Of a stretch of 64,000 nucleotides of DNA, positions 52,317-63,339 are shown in pieces (within the stretch, counting starts at the first letter, position 1; each line of letters begins with the position of its first letter). Position numbers and translations under genes: made by a program. Source of the stretch: an uncultured Litoreibacter sp. (GTDB lineage Bacteria > Pseudomonadota > Alphaproteobacteria > Rhodobacterales > Rhodobacteraceae); NCBI GenBank assembly GCA_947492995.1, contig CANLOU010000001.1:372001-436000 (forward strand), written 5' to 3'. Under the pieces are notes generated by a model. The model searched no databases. It had not been told where the DNA came from and was given only the letters and a program-made list of their open reading frames with translations.

Positions 52317-53732
52317 ATGTTGATACGTTTCCTATTCGCGCTTTGCGCCGCTTTCGTCCTTTCCGTTTCGCTGGTGATGTCCCCGGTCGCTGCACAGGAG
52401 CAAGCCACCGAAACAACCGATGCCGATATCGAGGTCACCGACCCGACGGCGTCCGTCTCTGTTGAACCCGTCGCCAGAGATGAGGAAATCGAGGCCCGCA
52501 TCCTTGAGATCCTGCGGGCAACGGGCTGGTTTACCGGGGCTCAGGTCAACGCCACCGACGGAATCGTCTTTCTGGACGGGCTGGCGAAGACAGACGAGCA
52601 TAAGACATGGGCGCGCAATCTGGCATCCAATACGCAGGACGTTGTCGCGGTGGTCAACCGCATCTCTGTCACGCAAGAGGTCAACTGGTCCTTCGCCCCG
52701 GCCCTGAAGGAGATCAAGACAGTCACTCTGCGCGCGGCGACGTCTCTGCCGTTGATTATCTTCGCAATCGTGATCCTTCCTATCGCCTGGTGGCTCTCTG
52801 CCGCGGTCGCGGGCTTGTTGCGTCGCTGGCTTCTGGGCGGGATGGAATCCCCGCTGCTGCGCGATATTTTCTCTCGGTTGCTGGCCCTGCCCATATTCCT
52901 GATCGGGCTCTACGTGGTCCTGCAGGTTGCCGGCCTGACGCAGTTGGCGTTCTCGCTTCTGGGTGGTGCCGGTGTCTTGGGTATCATCGTGGGTTTCGCC
53001 TTCCGCGATATTGCGGAGAACTTTCTTGCCTCCCTGCTGCTGTCCATTCGCCGCCCCTTTAGGTCAGGTGACTTTTTGGATGTGGGGGGAATGCAGGGAT
53101 CGGTTCAATCCATGAACACGCGTTCAACGGTGCTGCTCTCTTCCGAAGGCAATCACATCCAAATTCCGAATGCGACGATCTTTAAGTCAACAATCATCAA
53201 CTACTCGGCCTCGCCAATTCGCCGAGAGACAATCGAGGTTGGCGTGGGCTACGAAGCCTCGATCGCGCGGGCGCAGGAAATTGTCATGAATATGCTCGAT
53301 GCGCATGAGGCCGTGACCAAGGAGCCGCAGCCGATGGTGCTGGTGGATTCCCTTGGCGCGTCAACCGTGAACATAAAAGCCTATTTCTGGATTGATGCGC
53401 GCAACTATTCAGTCCTCAAGGTCAAGTCAGCGATCCTGCGACAGGTCAAACGTGTTCTGACAGAGGAAGGCATATCAATGCCGGATGACGCCCGCGAGGT
53501 GATATTCCCGCAGGGCGTGCCCATCGTCCAACTTGCAGGCGCTGCCGAAGAAAACGCGAAGGCCATCGCCAGCCGGGAGATCAAGGACAGCGCCGCAGAA
53601 GGCAAGGTGGCCGAACCAAGCGTGTCAGAAGCGGAATCCAACCTCACCAACGAACAAGAAGAGCTGGAAATCGCGACAGCCGATGCCGTCACGCCTGACG
53701 ATGAACCGGATTTGTTGGCGGAGAAAAGCTAA
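52317..53732 (+). CDS. Mechanosensitive channel (MscS) with periplasmic BON domain
   Basis: The 471-residue protein has a signal peptide (about 26 residues), a BON-like domain (about 55-125, VNATDGIVFLDGLAKTDEHK), three membrane helices and the MscS pore and beta domain (RDIAENFLASLLLSIRRPF, FLDVGGMQGSV). The acidic C-terminal tail after residue 415 looks disordered. It should open on membrane stretch. An AGGAT ribosome site precedes the ATG. Confidence 0.88.
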   Translation: MLIRFLFALCAAFVLSVSLVMSPVAAQEQATETTDADIEVTDPTASVSVEPVARDEEIEARILEILRATGWFTGAQVNATDGIVFLDGLAKTDEHKTWARNLASNTQDVVAVVNRISVTQEVNWSFAPALKEIKTVTLRAATSLPLIIFAIVILPIAWWLSAAVAGLLRRWLLGGMESPLLRDIFSRLLALPIFLIGLYVVLQVAGLTQLAFSLLGGAGVLGIIVGFAFRDIAENFLASLLLSIRRPFRSGDFLDVGGMQGSVQSMNTRSTVLLSSEGNHIQIPNATIFKSTIINYSASPIRRETIEVGVGYEASIARAQEIVMNMLDAHEAVTKEPQPMVLVDSLGASTVNIKAYFWIDARNYSVLKVKSAILRQVKRVLTEEGISMPDDAREVIFPQGVPIVQLAGAAEENAKAIASREIKDSAAEGKVAEPSVSEAESNLTNEQEELEIATADAVTPDDEPDLLAEKS

Positions 53733-53782
53733 CGGGGAATGGAAACCCTTTCTTCATGGCTTTTATGTCCTATGCTTTTGAT

Positions 53783-54169
53783 ATGAAGACGCTCACCGCC
53801 CTCACTTGTCTGACATTACTGGTCGCCTGCGCCGATGCACGCCAGTCCTGCATCACCGATGCTGGCAAGGACCTTGTGATCGTTCAGGGGCTGATTTCGG
53901 ATACGCAAGCCACTTTGGATCGTGGTTATGCCGTGCAAACACAAACCCGCGCTGTCCTTTACACCGACTTTTGCATCGGAACAGGCATACGCAATGGCCG
54001 GTTTAGCTTTTGCAATCGCGTCCAGCCGGTAACCAGCCGCACGCCTGTCGCTGTCGATCTTGACGCTGAACGCCGCAAACTGCGCTCACTCCAGCGTAAG
54101 GAGGTCGAGCTAAAGGCGAAGACGGCCAACGAAATCCAGCGGTGCGAATTGGCCCATCCAGCCACTTAG
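53783..54169 (+). CDS. Small lipoprotein of unknown function
   Basis: The 128-residue product has a lipoprotein signal with lipobox LVAC (Cys16) when started at ATG 53783; ATGs at 53756 and 53768 in the same frame would give a longer signal. The mature part has a predicted helical Arg/Lys/Glu-rich C-terminus (AERRKLRSLQRKEVELKAK) and several cysteines. I do not recognise a family. The 54170-54378 stretch after it holds no gene. Confidence 0.6.
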   Translation: MKTLTALTCLTLLVACADARQSCITDAGKDLVIVQGLISDTQATLDRGYAVQTQTRAVLYTDFCIGTGIRNGRFSFCNRVQPVTSRTPVAVDLDAERRKLRSLQRKEVELKAKTANEIQRCELAHPAT

Positions 54170-54378
54170 GCCGCTGATGCAGCCCCGTCACGCAAATGCG
54201 GCAACAATGTGGCAGGCTCGCTTCCCAAGCAACATATAGACGGTGCTGGGCCTTATCACACTATATATGCCAAACAGACATCAACAAAAACTGCAAACTC
54301 ATTGAAACTAAAGTGTTTTCTGAAAAGCGCTTTTGTGTTAGGTATCGAAAAAGGCCGAAAATCGGCAAATAAAAATAA

Positions 54379-55830
54379 ATGGGAGATGCAACGACATCTC
54401 CTGAGGCAGAAACGGGCAGTCGAGTGCATCTACGACTTTTGGAATTGGTCCGCATGGGCCTATGTGTTTTGGCGTTTGCGGTCACCGCAACGTCAGCGGG
54501 CGCGGCACCCTATGCTGCGATGGTTATGGACGCGCGGTCCGGCGAGGTGCTCCATGCACGCAACGCCGATACCCGACTTCATCCGGCGTCTTTGACCAAA
54601 ATGATGACGCTCTATGTTGCGTTTGAAGCCATACGTCGTGGCGAAATTTCCCTTGATACCAAGGTGAAAATCTCTCGTAAGGCCGCCGCTGAACAGCCTT
54701 CCAAGCTGGGGCTGAAATCTGGTCAACGCATCGCATTCCGCTACCTGATCCGCGCCGCAGCGGTGAAATCAGCAAATGATGCAGCCACTGCAATCGGCGA
54801 GTCGATCTCGGGCAGCGAGGCAGCTTTTGCCCGCCGCATGACCCGCACCGCCAAGGCGCTTGGCATGACCAAGACCACTTTCAAGAATGCACACGGCCTG
54901 ACCGAAAGCGGCCACATGTCCACCGCGCGTGACATGACGATCCTTGGCCGACACATGATCTACGACTACCCGCAGTATTATAACCTGTTCTCCCGCCAGA
55001 CGACCCATGCGGGCGTCAAGCAAGTGTCCAACACAAACCGGCGCTTCCTGCAGAACTATCGCGGTGCTGACGGGATCAAGACCGGCTATACTCGCGCTGC
55101 AGGTTTCAACCTCGTTTCCTCTGCGGAACGCGGCAACGAGCGCATCATTGCCACCATGTTTGGGGGCAGTTCTACTGCGGCTCGCAACGCGCGGGTGGCC
55201 GAATTGTTGGATATGGGCTTTAAGCGCGCGCCAAGCCGCACGCCCCTCAGCAAACCCTCTTTGCCGACCTATCAGGGCACCGGCCGCGTTAAGGAAGAGC
55301 CCAAGGTTATCAAGGTCAAGCCAACCATCACGGCGGTGCCGAAAAGTCAGCGCCCACAAATGCGACCGATTGCTGAGCCTTCCCCAGAGATGCTGTTGGC
55401 TGTCGTCAAGGATGTAGACGCGCAGGTCAAAACGGCGCGGGAAGAAGTTCAAGTCGCCAAGGCGCCAAGCACACCTATTGTGACCCCGGTGAAGCGGCCA
55501 ACTGATTTGGTTCAGGCAGCTTTGGACCCGGCGCCCCAAGTGCGCAAACCCGCACCTCGGCAGATCATTACGCGGGCCTCCACCTCCGGCGGGCGGCATT
55601 GGGGCATCACGTTGGGTTACCACACCACGCGCCACTCGGCTGAGCGGATGTTGCTGCAAACAGCGTTGCAAGAAATTGAAACCCTCAGCGAAGCCTTGCG
55701 CAAAGTCGCAAATAAACCGCGCGGCTGGGAGGCCAATTTTGTCGGCATGACAAAAGAACGCGCTGATCTCGCCTGTGCGCGCCTGTCCTCACGTGGCCAG
55801 AAATGCGAGACGCGCGGCCCAACCGGCTAA
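54379..55830 (+). CDS. D-alanyl-D-alanine carboxypeptidase (S11) with C-terminal SPOR-like part
   Basis: The penicillin-binding domain shows SLTK, SAN and KTG catalytic motifs (HPASLTKMM, AAVKSANDAAT, DGIKTGYT). It trims D-Ala from peptidoglycan pentapeptides in the periplasm. After a Pro-rich linker with Lys/Val repeats (about residues 290-395) comes a SPOR-like segment (HWGITLGYHTTRHSAERML). The start is uncertain: ATG 54379 lacks a ribosome site, and GTG 54424 or ATG 54454 give better signal peptides. Confidence 0.88.
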   Translation: MGDATTSPEAETGSRVHLRLLELVRMGLCVLAFAVTATSAGAAPYAAMVMDARSGEVLHARNADTRLHPASLTKMMTLYVAFEAIRRGEISLDTKVKISRKAAAEQPSKLGLKSGQRIAFRYLIRAAAVKSANDAATAIGESISGSEAAFARRMTRTAKALGMTKTTFKNAHGLTESGHMSTARDMTILGRHMIYDYPQYYNLFSRQTTHAGVKQVSNTNRRFLQNYRGADGIKTGYTRAAGFNLVSSAERGNERIIATMFGGSSTAARNARVAELLDMGFKRAPSRTPLSKPSLPTYQGTGRVKEEPKVIKVKPTITAVPKSQRPQMRPIAEPSPEMLLAVVKDVDAQVKTAREEVQVAKAPSTPIVTPVKRPTDLVQAALDPAPQVRKPAPRQIITRASTSGGRHWGITLGYHTTRHSAERMLLQTALQEIETLSEALRKVANKPRGWEANFVGMTKERADLACARLSSRGQKCETRGPTG

Positions 55831-55845
55831 CACAACCGGGCTGTC

Positions 55846-57438
55846 TCAGGATTTAAGGTCTAACGCCGCAGCCAATAGTTTGCGGGTGTAATCCGTCTTC
55901 GGATTGGTGAACACGTCATCCGCCAGCCCCGTTTCGACGACGTCGCCTCGCTTCATCACCATCACCTTGTGGCTCAGCGCACGGACGACTTTCAGGTCGT
56001 GGCTGATGAACAGGTAGGCCAGCTGGTACTTCTTCTGCAGGCTCCTCAACAGATCAACAATCTGCACCTGCACCGTCATGTCCAACGCCGAGGTCGGCTC
56101 GTCCAGGACGACCAGCTTGGGGCGCAGGATCATCGCGCGTGCGATGGCGATCCGTTGGCGCTGCCCGCCCGAAAATTCATGCGGGTATCGGTGCATCATC
56201 TCGGGGCTCAGCCCGACCTCTTCCATGATTTCGGCAACCATCTCACGGGTGTCGCGCCCCGGCGCGGTCCCATGGACAGAGAGACCCTCGGCGATGATTT
56301 GCTCGACCGTCATGCGCGGGCTTAGGGAGCCGTAAGGGTCCTGAAACACGATCTGCATATCCGCCCGTAGGGGCCGCAGCTCTTTGGATTTAAGCCCGTC
56401 TATGCGGTTGCTCAGAAATGTGATCGGGCCTTCGCTCGAAATCAGCCGCATCACCGCCAGCGCGACCGTGGTCTTGCCAGAGCCGGATTCGCCGACAATC
56501 CCCAAGGTTTCGCCTGCTCGAACGCTGATTGTTGCTGCGTTGACTGCCTTCACGTGGCCAACGGTCCGTTTCAATAGGCCGCGATAAATTGGAAACCATA
56601 TTCGAAGGTCTTCGGTCGACACGATCTCAGCGGCGTTTGACGGCACCGGCGCAGGATCGCCTGTCGCTTCGGCGTCCAGCAAGGTCTTGGTGTAAGGGTG
56701 CTGCGGATTGTCGAATATCTCAGCGGTCTTCCCATGCTCGACAATCTCGCCCTGCTTCATGACGTAGACACGGTCGGCAATCTTACGCACCACGCCAAGG
56801 TCGTGCGTAATGAACAGCAGCCCCATATCCTCGGTCTTTTTTAGGTCGGCCAGCAGTTCCAGAATCTGCGCCTGGATCGTGACGTCCAATGCCGTTGTCG
56901 GCTCGTCGGCGATCAACAGCTCCGGCCCATTGGCCAGCGCCATCGCAATCATGATCCGTTGGCGCTGCCCGCCTGACAATTGATGCGGGTAAGACGACAA
57001 ACGCTCCGCTGCGTTATGTATCCCAACCTTTTCGAGCAGCTCGATCACGCGGTCGCGCGCGGCTTGGCCGGACAGGCCCTGGTGCAAGGTCAAACTCTCG
57101 GTGATCTGCTTTTCTAGCGTGTGCAGCGGGTTCAACGAGGTCATAGGCTCTTGGAAAATGAAGCTGATGTCATTGCCCCGCACCTGCATCAGCTCGCGCT
57201 CTGTTGCCTCCGACAGGTTGCGCCCATCATAGGTGACCGCGCCGGACACATTGGCGCTGTCAGGCAGCAGTTGCACCGTGCTCAAGGCCGATACGGACTT
57301 GCCCGAGCCGCTTTCACCAACCAGCGCGACCGTTTCGCCTTTGTCGACATGAAAGGTCACGCCCTTCACTGCATCCGTCGTCTCGCCGTCTTGGCGAAAG
57401 CTCACGCGTAAGTCGCGCACATCCAGAAGCCGTGTCAT
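55846..57438 (-). CDS. yejF: Peptide ABC transporter ATPase with two ABC domains
   Basis: This 530-residue protein contains two complete ABC modules: [26 protein letters not shown] and [12 protein letters not shown] first; [26 protein letters not shown] and [12 protein letters not shown] second. That is the YejF layout. It powers the YejABE importer for oligopeptides or peptide antibiotics. It is the last gene of the operon and overlaps yejE by ATGA. Confidence 0.93.
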   Translation of the reverse strand: MTRLLDVRDLRVSFRQDGETTDAVKGVTFHVDKGETVALVGESGSGKSVSALSTVQLLPDSANVSGAVTYDGRNLSEATERELMQVRGNDISFIFQEPMTSLNPLHTLEKQITESLTLHQGLSGQAARDRVIELLEKVGIHNAAERLSSYPHQLSGGQRQRIMIAMALANGPELLIADEPTTALDVTIQAQILELLADLKKTEDMGLLFITHDLGVVRKIADRVYVMKQGEIVEHGKTAEIFDNPQHPYTKTLLDAEATGDPAPVPSNAAEIVSTEDLRIWFPIYRGLLKRTVGHVKAVNAATISVRAGETLGIVGESGSGKTTVALAVMRLISSEGPITFLSNRIDGLKSKELRPLRADMQIVFQDPYGSLSPRMTVEQIIAEGLSVHGTAPGRDTREMVAEIMEEVGLSPEMMHRYPHEFSGGQRQRIAIARAMILRPKLVVLDEPTSALDMTVQVQIVDLLRSLQKKYQLAYLFISHDLKVVRALSHKVMVMKRGDVVETGLADDVFTNPKTDYTRKLLAAALDLKS

Positions 57439-58541
57439 TGAAAGGTCTTTCTGGGGTCAAACGCGTCGCGAATGCCTTCGAAGACGAAGACAAGCAGCGA
57501 CAGCATGATGGCGAAGGTAAAGAATGCGGTGAAGGCCAGCCAAGGCGCTTGCAGGTTCTGTTTGGCCTGCAAAGTCAGCTCTCCCAACGACGGCGCAGAG
57601 GACGGCAGACCGAAGCCTAAAAAGTCCAGCGTTGCCAGCGACCCTATGGTTCCGGTCACAATAAACGGCAAGATGGTCAGCGTCGCGACCATGGCGTTCG
57701 GCAACATGTGCCGGAACATGATGGTGGTGTTGGAGACACCCAACGCCCGCGCCGCGCGCACGTATTCAAAGTTGCGCGCCCGCAGGAATTCGGCCCTGAC
57801 CACACCTGTCAAAGCGGGCCAGCCAAACAGGATGGTGAGGAACACCAGCAGCCAAAAACTTCGGCCCAAAATGGCAAACATGATGATGATGACATATAAG
57901 CCCGGGGTCGAGGACCAGATCTCCAGAATGCGCTGGAAGATCAGATCGGTCAGTCCGCCGAAATAGCCCTGCACCGCACCTGCGATAACGCCAATCACGG
58001 ACGCAATGACCGTCACGATCAGGGTGAACACAATCGACAGTCGGAACCCGTAAATAACCCGCGCCAAAACGTCCCGCGCCGAGTTATCGGTGCCAAGAAG
58101 GTGCTTGCTGTCCGGGGCGGACGGCGCGGTCCCATCAATGTCGTTAATAGTGTTGTAGCTGTAGGGCAGCAGCGGATTGAGGACGAAGCCTTTGTTGATC
58201 TGCTCACCGTTGATCTCGCCGTCTTGCGCGTCCTCAATCAGCACTTCGGGGTCGTCCCAACATTCCTCAAGCCCGCCCGTAACGATCAGGCATTTGATCT
58301 CTATGTCGCGGTAGACGGCCTCTGACCTCAGATCGCCACCAAAGGTCGTTTCGGGGTAAAACTTGGCAATCGGCGTGAAGTATTCGCCTTGGTATTTGAC
58401 CAGCAATGGGCGGTCATTGGCGATGAGTTCCGCAAACAGTGACAGGCCAAACAAAATCGCGAATATCCAAAGCGACCACAACGCGCGGCGGTTGCGTTTG
58501 AAGTTCGACCAGCGGCGTTGGTTAAGCGGAGACAGCCTCAT
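57435..58541 (-). CDS. yejE: Peptide ABC transporter permease
   Basis: The 368-residue permease has the long YejE-type periplasmic segment (about residues 40-135) between the first helix and the transporter domain, and the [17 protein letters not shown] motif before the core. It overlaps both neighbours by ATGA. Confidence 0.92.
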   Translation of the reverse strand: MRLSPLNQRRWSNFKRNRRALWSLWIFAILFGLSLFAELIANDRPLLVKYQGEYFTPIAKFYPETTFGGDLRSEAVYRDIEIKCLIVTGGLEECWDDPEVLIEDAQDGEINGEQINKGFVLNPLLPYSYNTINDIDGTAPSAPDSKHLLGTDNSARDVLARVIYGFRLSIVFTLIVTVIASVIGVIAGAVQGYFGGLTDLIFQRILEIWSSTPGLYVIIIMFAILGRSFWLLVFLTILFGWPALTGVVRAEFLRARNFEYVRAARALGVSNTTIMFRHMLPNAMVATLTILPFIVTGTIGSLATLDFLGFGLPSSAPSLGELTLQAKQNLQAPWLAFTAFFTFAIMLSLLVFVFEGIRDAFDPRKTFQ

Positions 58542-59623
58542 GTTTCGCGGCTCTCAAAATCAATACGGGGGTCCACAAAGACATACATCAGGTCCGACAA
58601 GATCCCGACCAGCAGCCCGATGAGCCCAAAGAAGTAGAGCGTGCCAAACACAATCGGGTAGTCTCTTGCAACCGCAGCTTCAAAGGTCAGGCGACCCAAC
58701 CCGTCCAAGGAGAACACGGTCTCGATAATCAGCGAGCCGGAGATGAAAACCCCCAAAAACACCGCCGGAAAGCCAGAGATGATAATCAGCATCGCGTTGC
58801 GGAACACATGGCCATAAAGGACCTGCCGCTCCGACAGGCCTTTGGCCTTGGCGGTGATGACATATTGTTTGGATATCTCGTCCAGAAAGCTGTTCTTGGT
58901 CAGCAGCGTCATCGTCGCAAAGCCGGAAATGGTCACCGCGGTCACCGGCAAAATGATGTGCCACAGGTAATCCAGCACTTTGCCGATCAGCGACAGCTGC
59001 TCCCAATTGTCGGAGGTCAGCCCCCTGAGCGGGAAAATCTGGTAGAAGGACCCACCAGCAAACAGCACCAGCAGCAGAATCGCGAACAGGAAGCCCGGGA
59101 TGGCGTAAGCCACAATGATCGTGGCCGATGTCCATGTGTCAAAGCTGGACCCGTCACGGATCGCCTTGCGGATACCAAGCGGGATCGAAATGAGGTAAGT
59201 AATCAGCGTTGACCACAGCCCAAGCGTTATCGACACTGGCAGCTTGTCGGCCACCAGCTCCAACACGCCTTGGGATCTGAAATAGCTCTCTCCGAAGTCG
59301 AAGACCAGGTAGTTACCCATCATCAGGAAGAAGCGTTCCACAGGCGGTTTGTCAAAGCCAAATTCCTTCTCCAGCTCCGCAATAAAGTCAGCGGGCAGGC
59401 CCCGCGCACCTTCATAGCCGCTGTTCTCGCCACCAAGATCACCGCTATCGACGCTATCGGCCCCGTTGATCCCGACGAACGCGTCACCGCCGCCTTCAAT
59501 CTGGGCAATGATTTGCTCGATCGGCCCGCCGGGCACGAACTGGGTCAGCGTGAAGTTGACCACCATGATGCCAAACAGCGTCGGGAGGATCAGCAAAAGC
59601 CGTCTGAGGATATAGGCAGCCAC
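58538..59623 (-). CDS. yejB: Peptide ABC transporter permease
   Basis: This 361-residue permease of the DppB/YejB type begins with the typical [17 protein letters not shown] helix and FVPGGP motif and has a Gly/Asp-rich insert near residues 45-70. It starts 15 bases after the yejA stop. Confidence 0.92.
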   Translation of the reverse strand: MAAYILRRLLLILPTLFGIMVVNFTLTQFVPGGPIEQIIAQIEGGGDAFVGINGADSVDSGDLGGENSGYEGARGLPADFIAELEKEFGFDKPPVERFFLMMGNYLVFDFGESYFRSQGVLELVADKLPVSITLGLWSTLITYLISIPLGIRKAIRDGSSFDTWTSATIIVAYAIPGFLFAILLLVLFAGGSFYQIFPLRGLTSDNWEQLSLIGKVLDYLWHIILPVTAVTISGFATMTLLTKNSFLDEISKQYVITAKAKGLSERQVLYGHVFRNAMLIIISGFPAVFLGVFISGSLIIETVFSLDGLGRLTFEAAVARDYPIVFGTLYFFGLIGLLVGILSDLMYVFVDPRIDFESRET

Positions 59624-59638
59624 TTGGGTGTTCCCGTC

Positions 59639-61552
59639 TTACCGCAGCACGCCGGAGGCTTTCAGCTTGTCAGCCGCCTCTTGGTCATACCACCAGAAAT
59701 CATAGACGCCCACACCAAGCGGCGGAAGCTCAGCCGGACGACGGTAAACGTCATAATAGGCCAGCCAGTTTTCCTTCTTGTACCATTGCGGGATGGCAAA
59801 CCGCAGCGACAGCAGCACACGGTCCAGCGCCCGCGTTGCGGTCTTCAGGTCCTCTAGGCTTTCCGCATCCACAATCGCAGGGATGATCTTGTCCACCGCC
59901 GGGTCGCGCAGGCGCATCAGGTTACGCGAGCTGTTGTCAGCAGTTTTTGAACTGAACCACTGCTCCATTCCAAGGGACGGCTCAAACGGCATTTGGAAGC
60001 CTTGATTGGTCATGTCGAAGTCACCGCTGCGGCGACGCTCGATATATTGCGCACGGTCGATCCGTTCCAAAGTGGCGTCGACGCCCAACGCTTTGAGGTT
60101 TTCGATATACGGGTTCACCACGCGGTCATAGAGCGGGTTGAACTGGATGATGTTCAGCTTCAGCGTCTCGCCGTCCTTCATCCGGAACGGGCCATCTCCA
60201 AATTCCCAACCCGCTTCGTCCAACATCTTGGAGGCCTGACGCAACAACCTGCGCGGCGGGCGGTTGGTATCAGCCTCTTGTATCGCTTGCGCCGTGACCT
60301 CATCCGTCAGAATGGACGCAGGCAGCAGACCCTCATCAACCAATGGCTTCAGGATCGCAATCTCGCCCTCGCTTGGGACGCCGGTCGCGGCCAGATCGGT
60401 GTTGGGCCAGAACGAATCCGGCCGTTCGAACAGGTCATAAAACAACGCCTTGTTGGACCATTCGAAGTTGAACATCAGGCTCACTGCTTCGCGCACCTTG
60501 ATATCCTGCCATGGCGCACGGTCCAGATTGAACACAAAGGACAGTGCCTGGCCAACGGTCCCATCCACCGGTGTGTCCAGCTTCACCGACCCGTTTTTGA
60601 CGTTGTCAAAGCCGTAGCCTGTTGCCCATTCCTTCGGGTCAGTTTCTGCCTTGAACAGATATGCGCCGGTTTTGAAGGCCTCAAAGGCCGCAGTGCGGTC
60701 GGCGAAGTATTCGGTGCGGATCGTCTCGAAATTGTAGTGGCCAATACTGAACGGGTGGTCGGCGCCCCAAAAATCGGGTTTCAGTCGGTAAATCACCTGT
60801 CGGTTATAGTCAAAACTGTCCAGCACATATGGCCCGGTGCTCATGAACGGCGCGTCAGTGGCTTTGTCTAGCTCCGCCCCCGTCTCCTCGAACCACTTTT
60901 TGGAGAATGACGGTGTGATGCCCGCAATAGAGACACGGTCGCGCTTCGACGACTCAGGGTTAAAGCTGAACTTGATGGTGAAATCGTCAATCACCTCGAC
61001 CTTCTCAAAGAAGTTCTCAACGATCCGGCGGTACTCGGGGATGCCTTTGGTGCGGAACAATTCATTGGTGAATTTCAGGTCATGCGCCGTCAGCTGGGTG
61101 CCATCCCAAAACCGCACATCCTCGCGCAGGTTGAACTGCACATAGGTCAGCTCCTCGTCATATTCGAGGGTCGTGCACAGATAGCAATACATCCCATAGG
61201 GATCGTCTGAGGTGCTGGTCAGAATACGTTCTGAGCCGATGGTGTTCAACGCAGCCGGGTTCCCGTCACGTGCGTATTGGTTGAAGCTGTCAAATGTTCC
61301 CAACGCCCATGTCGACATCTCGCCACCCTTTGGCGCGTCCGGGTTGACGTAGGGCAGATGGGTGATGTCTGGGCCGTGCTTCAAATCCCCAAAGCTGGAA
61401 TACCCGTGACTGACGATAACCTCATTGGCCTTCGCCGGCCCCGCAACGGTGACGGCCAGCGCCCCCAGTATCGCTATGCCCGACCATTTCAACATCGCTA
61501 CACTCGGGAAGGCGGACGATGCGACAGCGGCGCGGGCTTTGGGGTTGGTCAT
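59639..61552 (-). CDS. yejA: Peptide ABC transporter periplasmic binding protein
   Basis: The 637-residue family-5 binding protein has the YejA start of the mature part (HGYSSFGDLKHGPDI) and the LRFAIPQWYKKENWLAYYD end. ATG 61552 follows GGAGA by 7 bases; the signal hydrophobic core lies around residues 22-41 (SGIAILGALAVTVAGPAKA). It is the first gene of yejABEF. Confidence 0.9.
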   Translation of the reverse strand: MTNPKARAAVASSAFPSVAMLKWSGIAILGALAVTVAGPAKANEVIVSHGYSSFGDLKHGPDITHLPYVNPDAPKGGEMSTWALGTFDSFNQYARDGNPAALNTIGSERILTSTSDDPYGMYCYLCTTLEYDEELTYVQFNLREDVRFWDGTQLTAHDLKFTNELFRTKGIPEYRRIVENFFEKVEVIDDFTIKFSFNPESSKRDRVSIAGITPSFSKKWFEETGAELDKATDAPFMSTGPYVLDSFDYNRQVIYRLKPDFWGADHPFSIGHYNFETIRTEYFADRTAAFEAFKTGAYLFKAETDPKEWATGYGFDNVKNGSVKLDTPVDGTVGQALSFVFNLDRAPWQDIKVREAVSLMFNFEWSNKALFYDLFERPDSFWPNTDLAATGVPSEGEIAILKPLVDEGLLPASILTDEVTAQAIQEADTNRPPRRLLRQASKMLDEAGWEFGDGPFRMKDGETLKLNIIQFNPLYDRVVNPYIENLKALGVDATLERIDRAQYIERRRSGDFDMTNQGFQMPFEPSLGMEQWFSSKTADNSSRNLMRLRDPAVDKIIPAIVDAESLEDLKTATRALDRVLLSLRFAIPQWYKKENWLAYYDVYRRPAELPPLGVGVYDFWWYDQEAADKLKASGVLR

Positions 61553-61671
61553 CAAGTGGTCTCCGACAAGGAACATCTGTGTGTTGGTAAATATAGAGCA
61601 GAAAAAATGCGTTTCACCTAACAATCAAGCGCTCATTGCGGGAATGTGACCGGATTTGTCTCGCTGGAAAC

Positions 61672-61699
61672 AAAAAGACCGCCCCCAAGTAGGGCGGTC
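61672..61699 (-). terminator. Terminator after cycM
   Basis: GACCGCCC (61677-61684) and GGGCGGTC (61692-61699) form a perfect stem; on the minus strand five T's follow (61672-61676). Confidence 0.88.
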
Positions 61700-61729
61700 T
61701 CAAATGTCTCAAGGCCTAAGGTGATCCCC

Positions 61730-62254
61730 TTAGCCGCCGATCGTTTGCAAATACGCAATCAGGTTGGCGCGGTCATCAACCTTTTTCAGACCGGCGAAGC
61801 CCATCTTGGTCCCTGGTGCCCAGCCTTTGGGATCTTCCAGAAAACCGTTCAGGTTTTCAGCGTTCCAGTCCCCGTCATTCGACGCCAAAACGTCCGAATA
61901 GCCATACCCGTCAATGGCCCCAATGCTCCGGCCGACAATGTTCCACAGATGTGGGCCTGTGCCGTTCGCGCCGTCTTCAAGCTTGTGGCAGGCCTTGCAT
62001 TTGTTGAACACTTTTTCGCCCTGGGCAGCGTCCGCAGAGGCCATAACAAGGGAAAAATCAATCTCTTCCTCTTCTTCCTCTTCGACATCGCTTTCCGCCA
62101 CTTCAATGACGTAGCCTTGCGCATGATCTTCGCCGTCACCATGGCCTCCGCCGCCGTGATAGATCAGCTCGGCGCCCCATCCACCCAGAAGGAACAAAAG
62201 CAACGCGCCGCAACCGGCGCCCAGGATCTTTGTGAATGTCATCGTATCGAACAT
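61730..62254 (-). CDS. cycM: Membrane-bound cytochrome c (CycM/c552 type)
   Basis: The 174-residue protein has an N-terminal anchor (KILGAGCGALLLFLLGGW), a His/Gly/Glu-rich linker (about 30-68, including a seven-Glu run) and a cytochrome c domain with CKACH and the distal Met in GTKMGFAG. CycM proteins carry electrons from the bc1 complex to cytochrome oxidase. Start 62254 is used, with AAGGT 10 bases upstream. It is divergent from pheA. Confidence 0.88.
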   Translation of the reverse strand: MFDTMTFTKILGAGCGALLLFLLGGWGAELIYHGGGGHGDGEDHAQGYVIEVAESDVEEEEEEEIDFSLVMASADAAQGEKVFNKCKACHKLEDGANGTGPHLWNIVGRSIGAIDGYGYSDVLASNDGDWNAENLNGFLEDPKGWAPGTKMGFAGLKKVDDRANLIAYLQTIGG

Positions 62255-62385
62255 TTGTCGTCTTACCTTGGCTGGCGCGGAGGGATTCCCTGCCGCATTG
62301 AGTTCGCGCGTATGTAGCGGGTTCCCCTGCCCTTTATCAAGGTGTAGAAGGCGCGACGAAACGCCCAATCTGTGAGAAAATTCCC

Positions 62386-63231
62386 ATGGCCTCTGACGCG
62401 GCACCAAAAATCGCCTTCCAAGGGGAGCTTGGGGCCTATTCTCACGAGGCCTGCGCCGCTGCGCGGCCCAACCACACGCCTCTGCCATGCGCCACTTTTG
62501 AGGACGTCATCGACGCCGTGCGTGCGGGGGACGCAGAACTTGCAATGTTGCCGGTCGAAAATACCACCTATGGCCGCGTCGCGGACATGCACCGGCTTTT
62601 GCCTGACTCCGGCCTGCATATCATTGACGAGGCTTTCGTGCGGGTCCGCATCGCGCTTTTGGCCAATAAAGGCGTCACGCTCAATCAGGTCAAAACGGTC
62701 AGGGCCCATCTGGTTCTTATCCCTCAATGTCGCGGCTTTCTGTCCAAACACGCAATCCGCGGGGAAGCCGCCGCCGACAACGCCGGTGCGGCCGCCGAAA
62801 TTGCCGCCAGCGGCGCGACGGATACCGGTGCGCTCGCATCGCCCTTGGCTGCCAAGACCTATGGGCTGAACGTGCTCGCTGATGGCATCGAGGACAACGA
62901 CACCAACACAACACGGTTCCTCGTGATGTCGCGGCAGGAGGACATGTCGCGCCGTGGCACAACGCATATGCTGACCTCCTTCGTGTTCCGCGTCCGCAAC
63001 ATTCCGGCGGCCCTCTACAAAGCCATGGGCGGGTTTGCGACCAATGGTGTGAACATGGTGAAGCTGGAAAGCTATATGGTCGATGGCGCATTCACCGCGA
63101 CGCAGTTCTATGCAGACATCACCGGCCATCCTGATGATCCCGCTGTGCAACGGGCGATGGAAGAGCTGTCCTACTTCACCACAGAGCTGAAAATTCTCGG
63201 CACCTATCCGGCGGCCTTCACACGCAGCTAG
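62386..63231 (+). CDS. pheA: Prephenate dehydratase
   Basis: This 281-residue monofunctional enzyme of phenylalanine synthesis has the prephenate dehydratase domain (FQGELGAYSHEAC at the start, LPVENTTYGRV, DNDTNTTRFLVM with the catalytic Thr-Arg-Phe) and a C-terminal ACT regulatory domain (about 195-275, MVKLESYMV), which binds phenylalanine. Confidence 0.93.
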   Translation: MASDAAPKIAFQGELGAYSHEACAAARPNHTPLPCATFEDVIDAVRAGDAELAMLPVENTTYGRVADMHRLLPDSGLHIIDEAFVRVRIALLANKGVTLNQVKTVRAHLVLIPQCRGFLSKHAIRGEAAADNAGAAAEIAASGATDTGALASPLAAKTYGLNVLADGIEDNDTNTTRFLVMSRQEDMSRRGTTHMLTSFVFRVRNIPAALYKAMGGFATNGVNMVKLESYMVDGAFTATQFYADITGHPDDPAVQRAMEELSYFTTELKILGTYPAAFTRS

Positions 63232-63238
63232 CCTGGCT

Positions 63239-63313
63239 TCCCATGTTCGGAAATATCCCGGGGGAGGAGCGCAAGCGACGGGGGCAGAGCCCCAGCCTGC
63301 GTGGCGAACGCAA
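63239..63313. repeat. Dispersed intergenic repeat, direct copy
   Basis: TTCCCATGTTCGGAAATATCC (first 20 bases from about 63239), GGGGGAGGAGCGCAAGCGAC and a CAGAGCCCCAGCCTGCGTGGCGA block repeat the order found inverted at 1600-1678. It lies between the convergent pheA and SRPBCC genes. Confidence 0.6.
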
Positions 63314-63339
63314 AAACATCATGCGCGCGCAGCGCACAT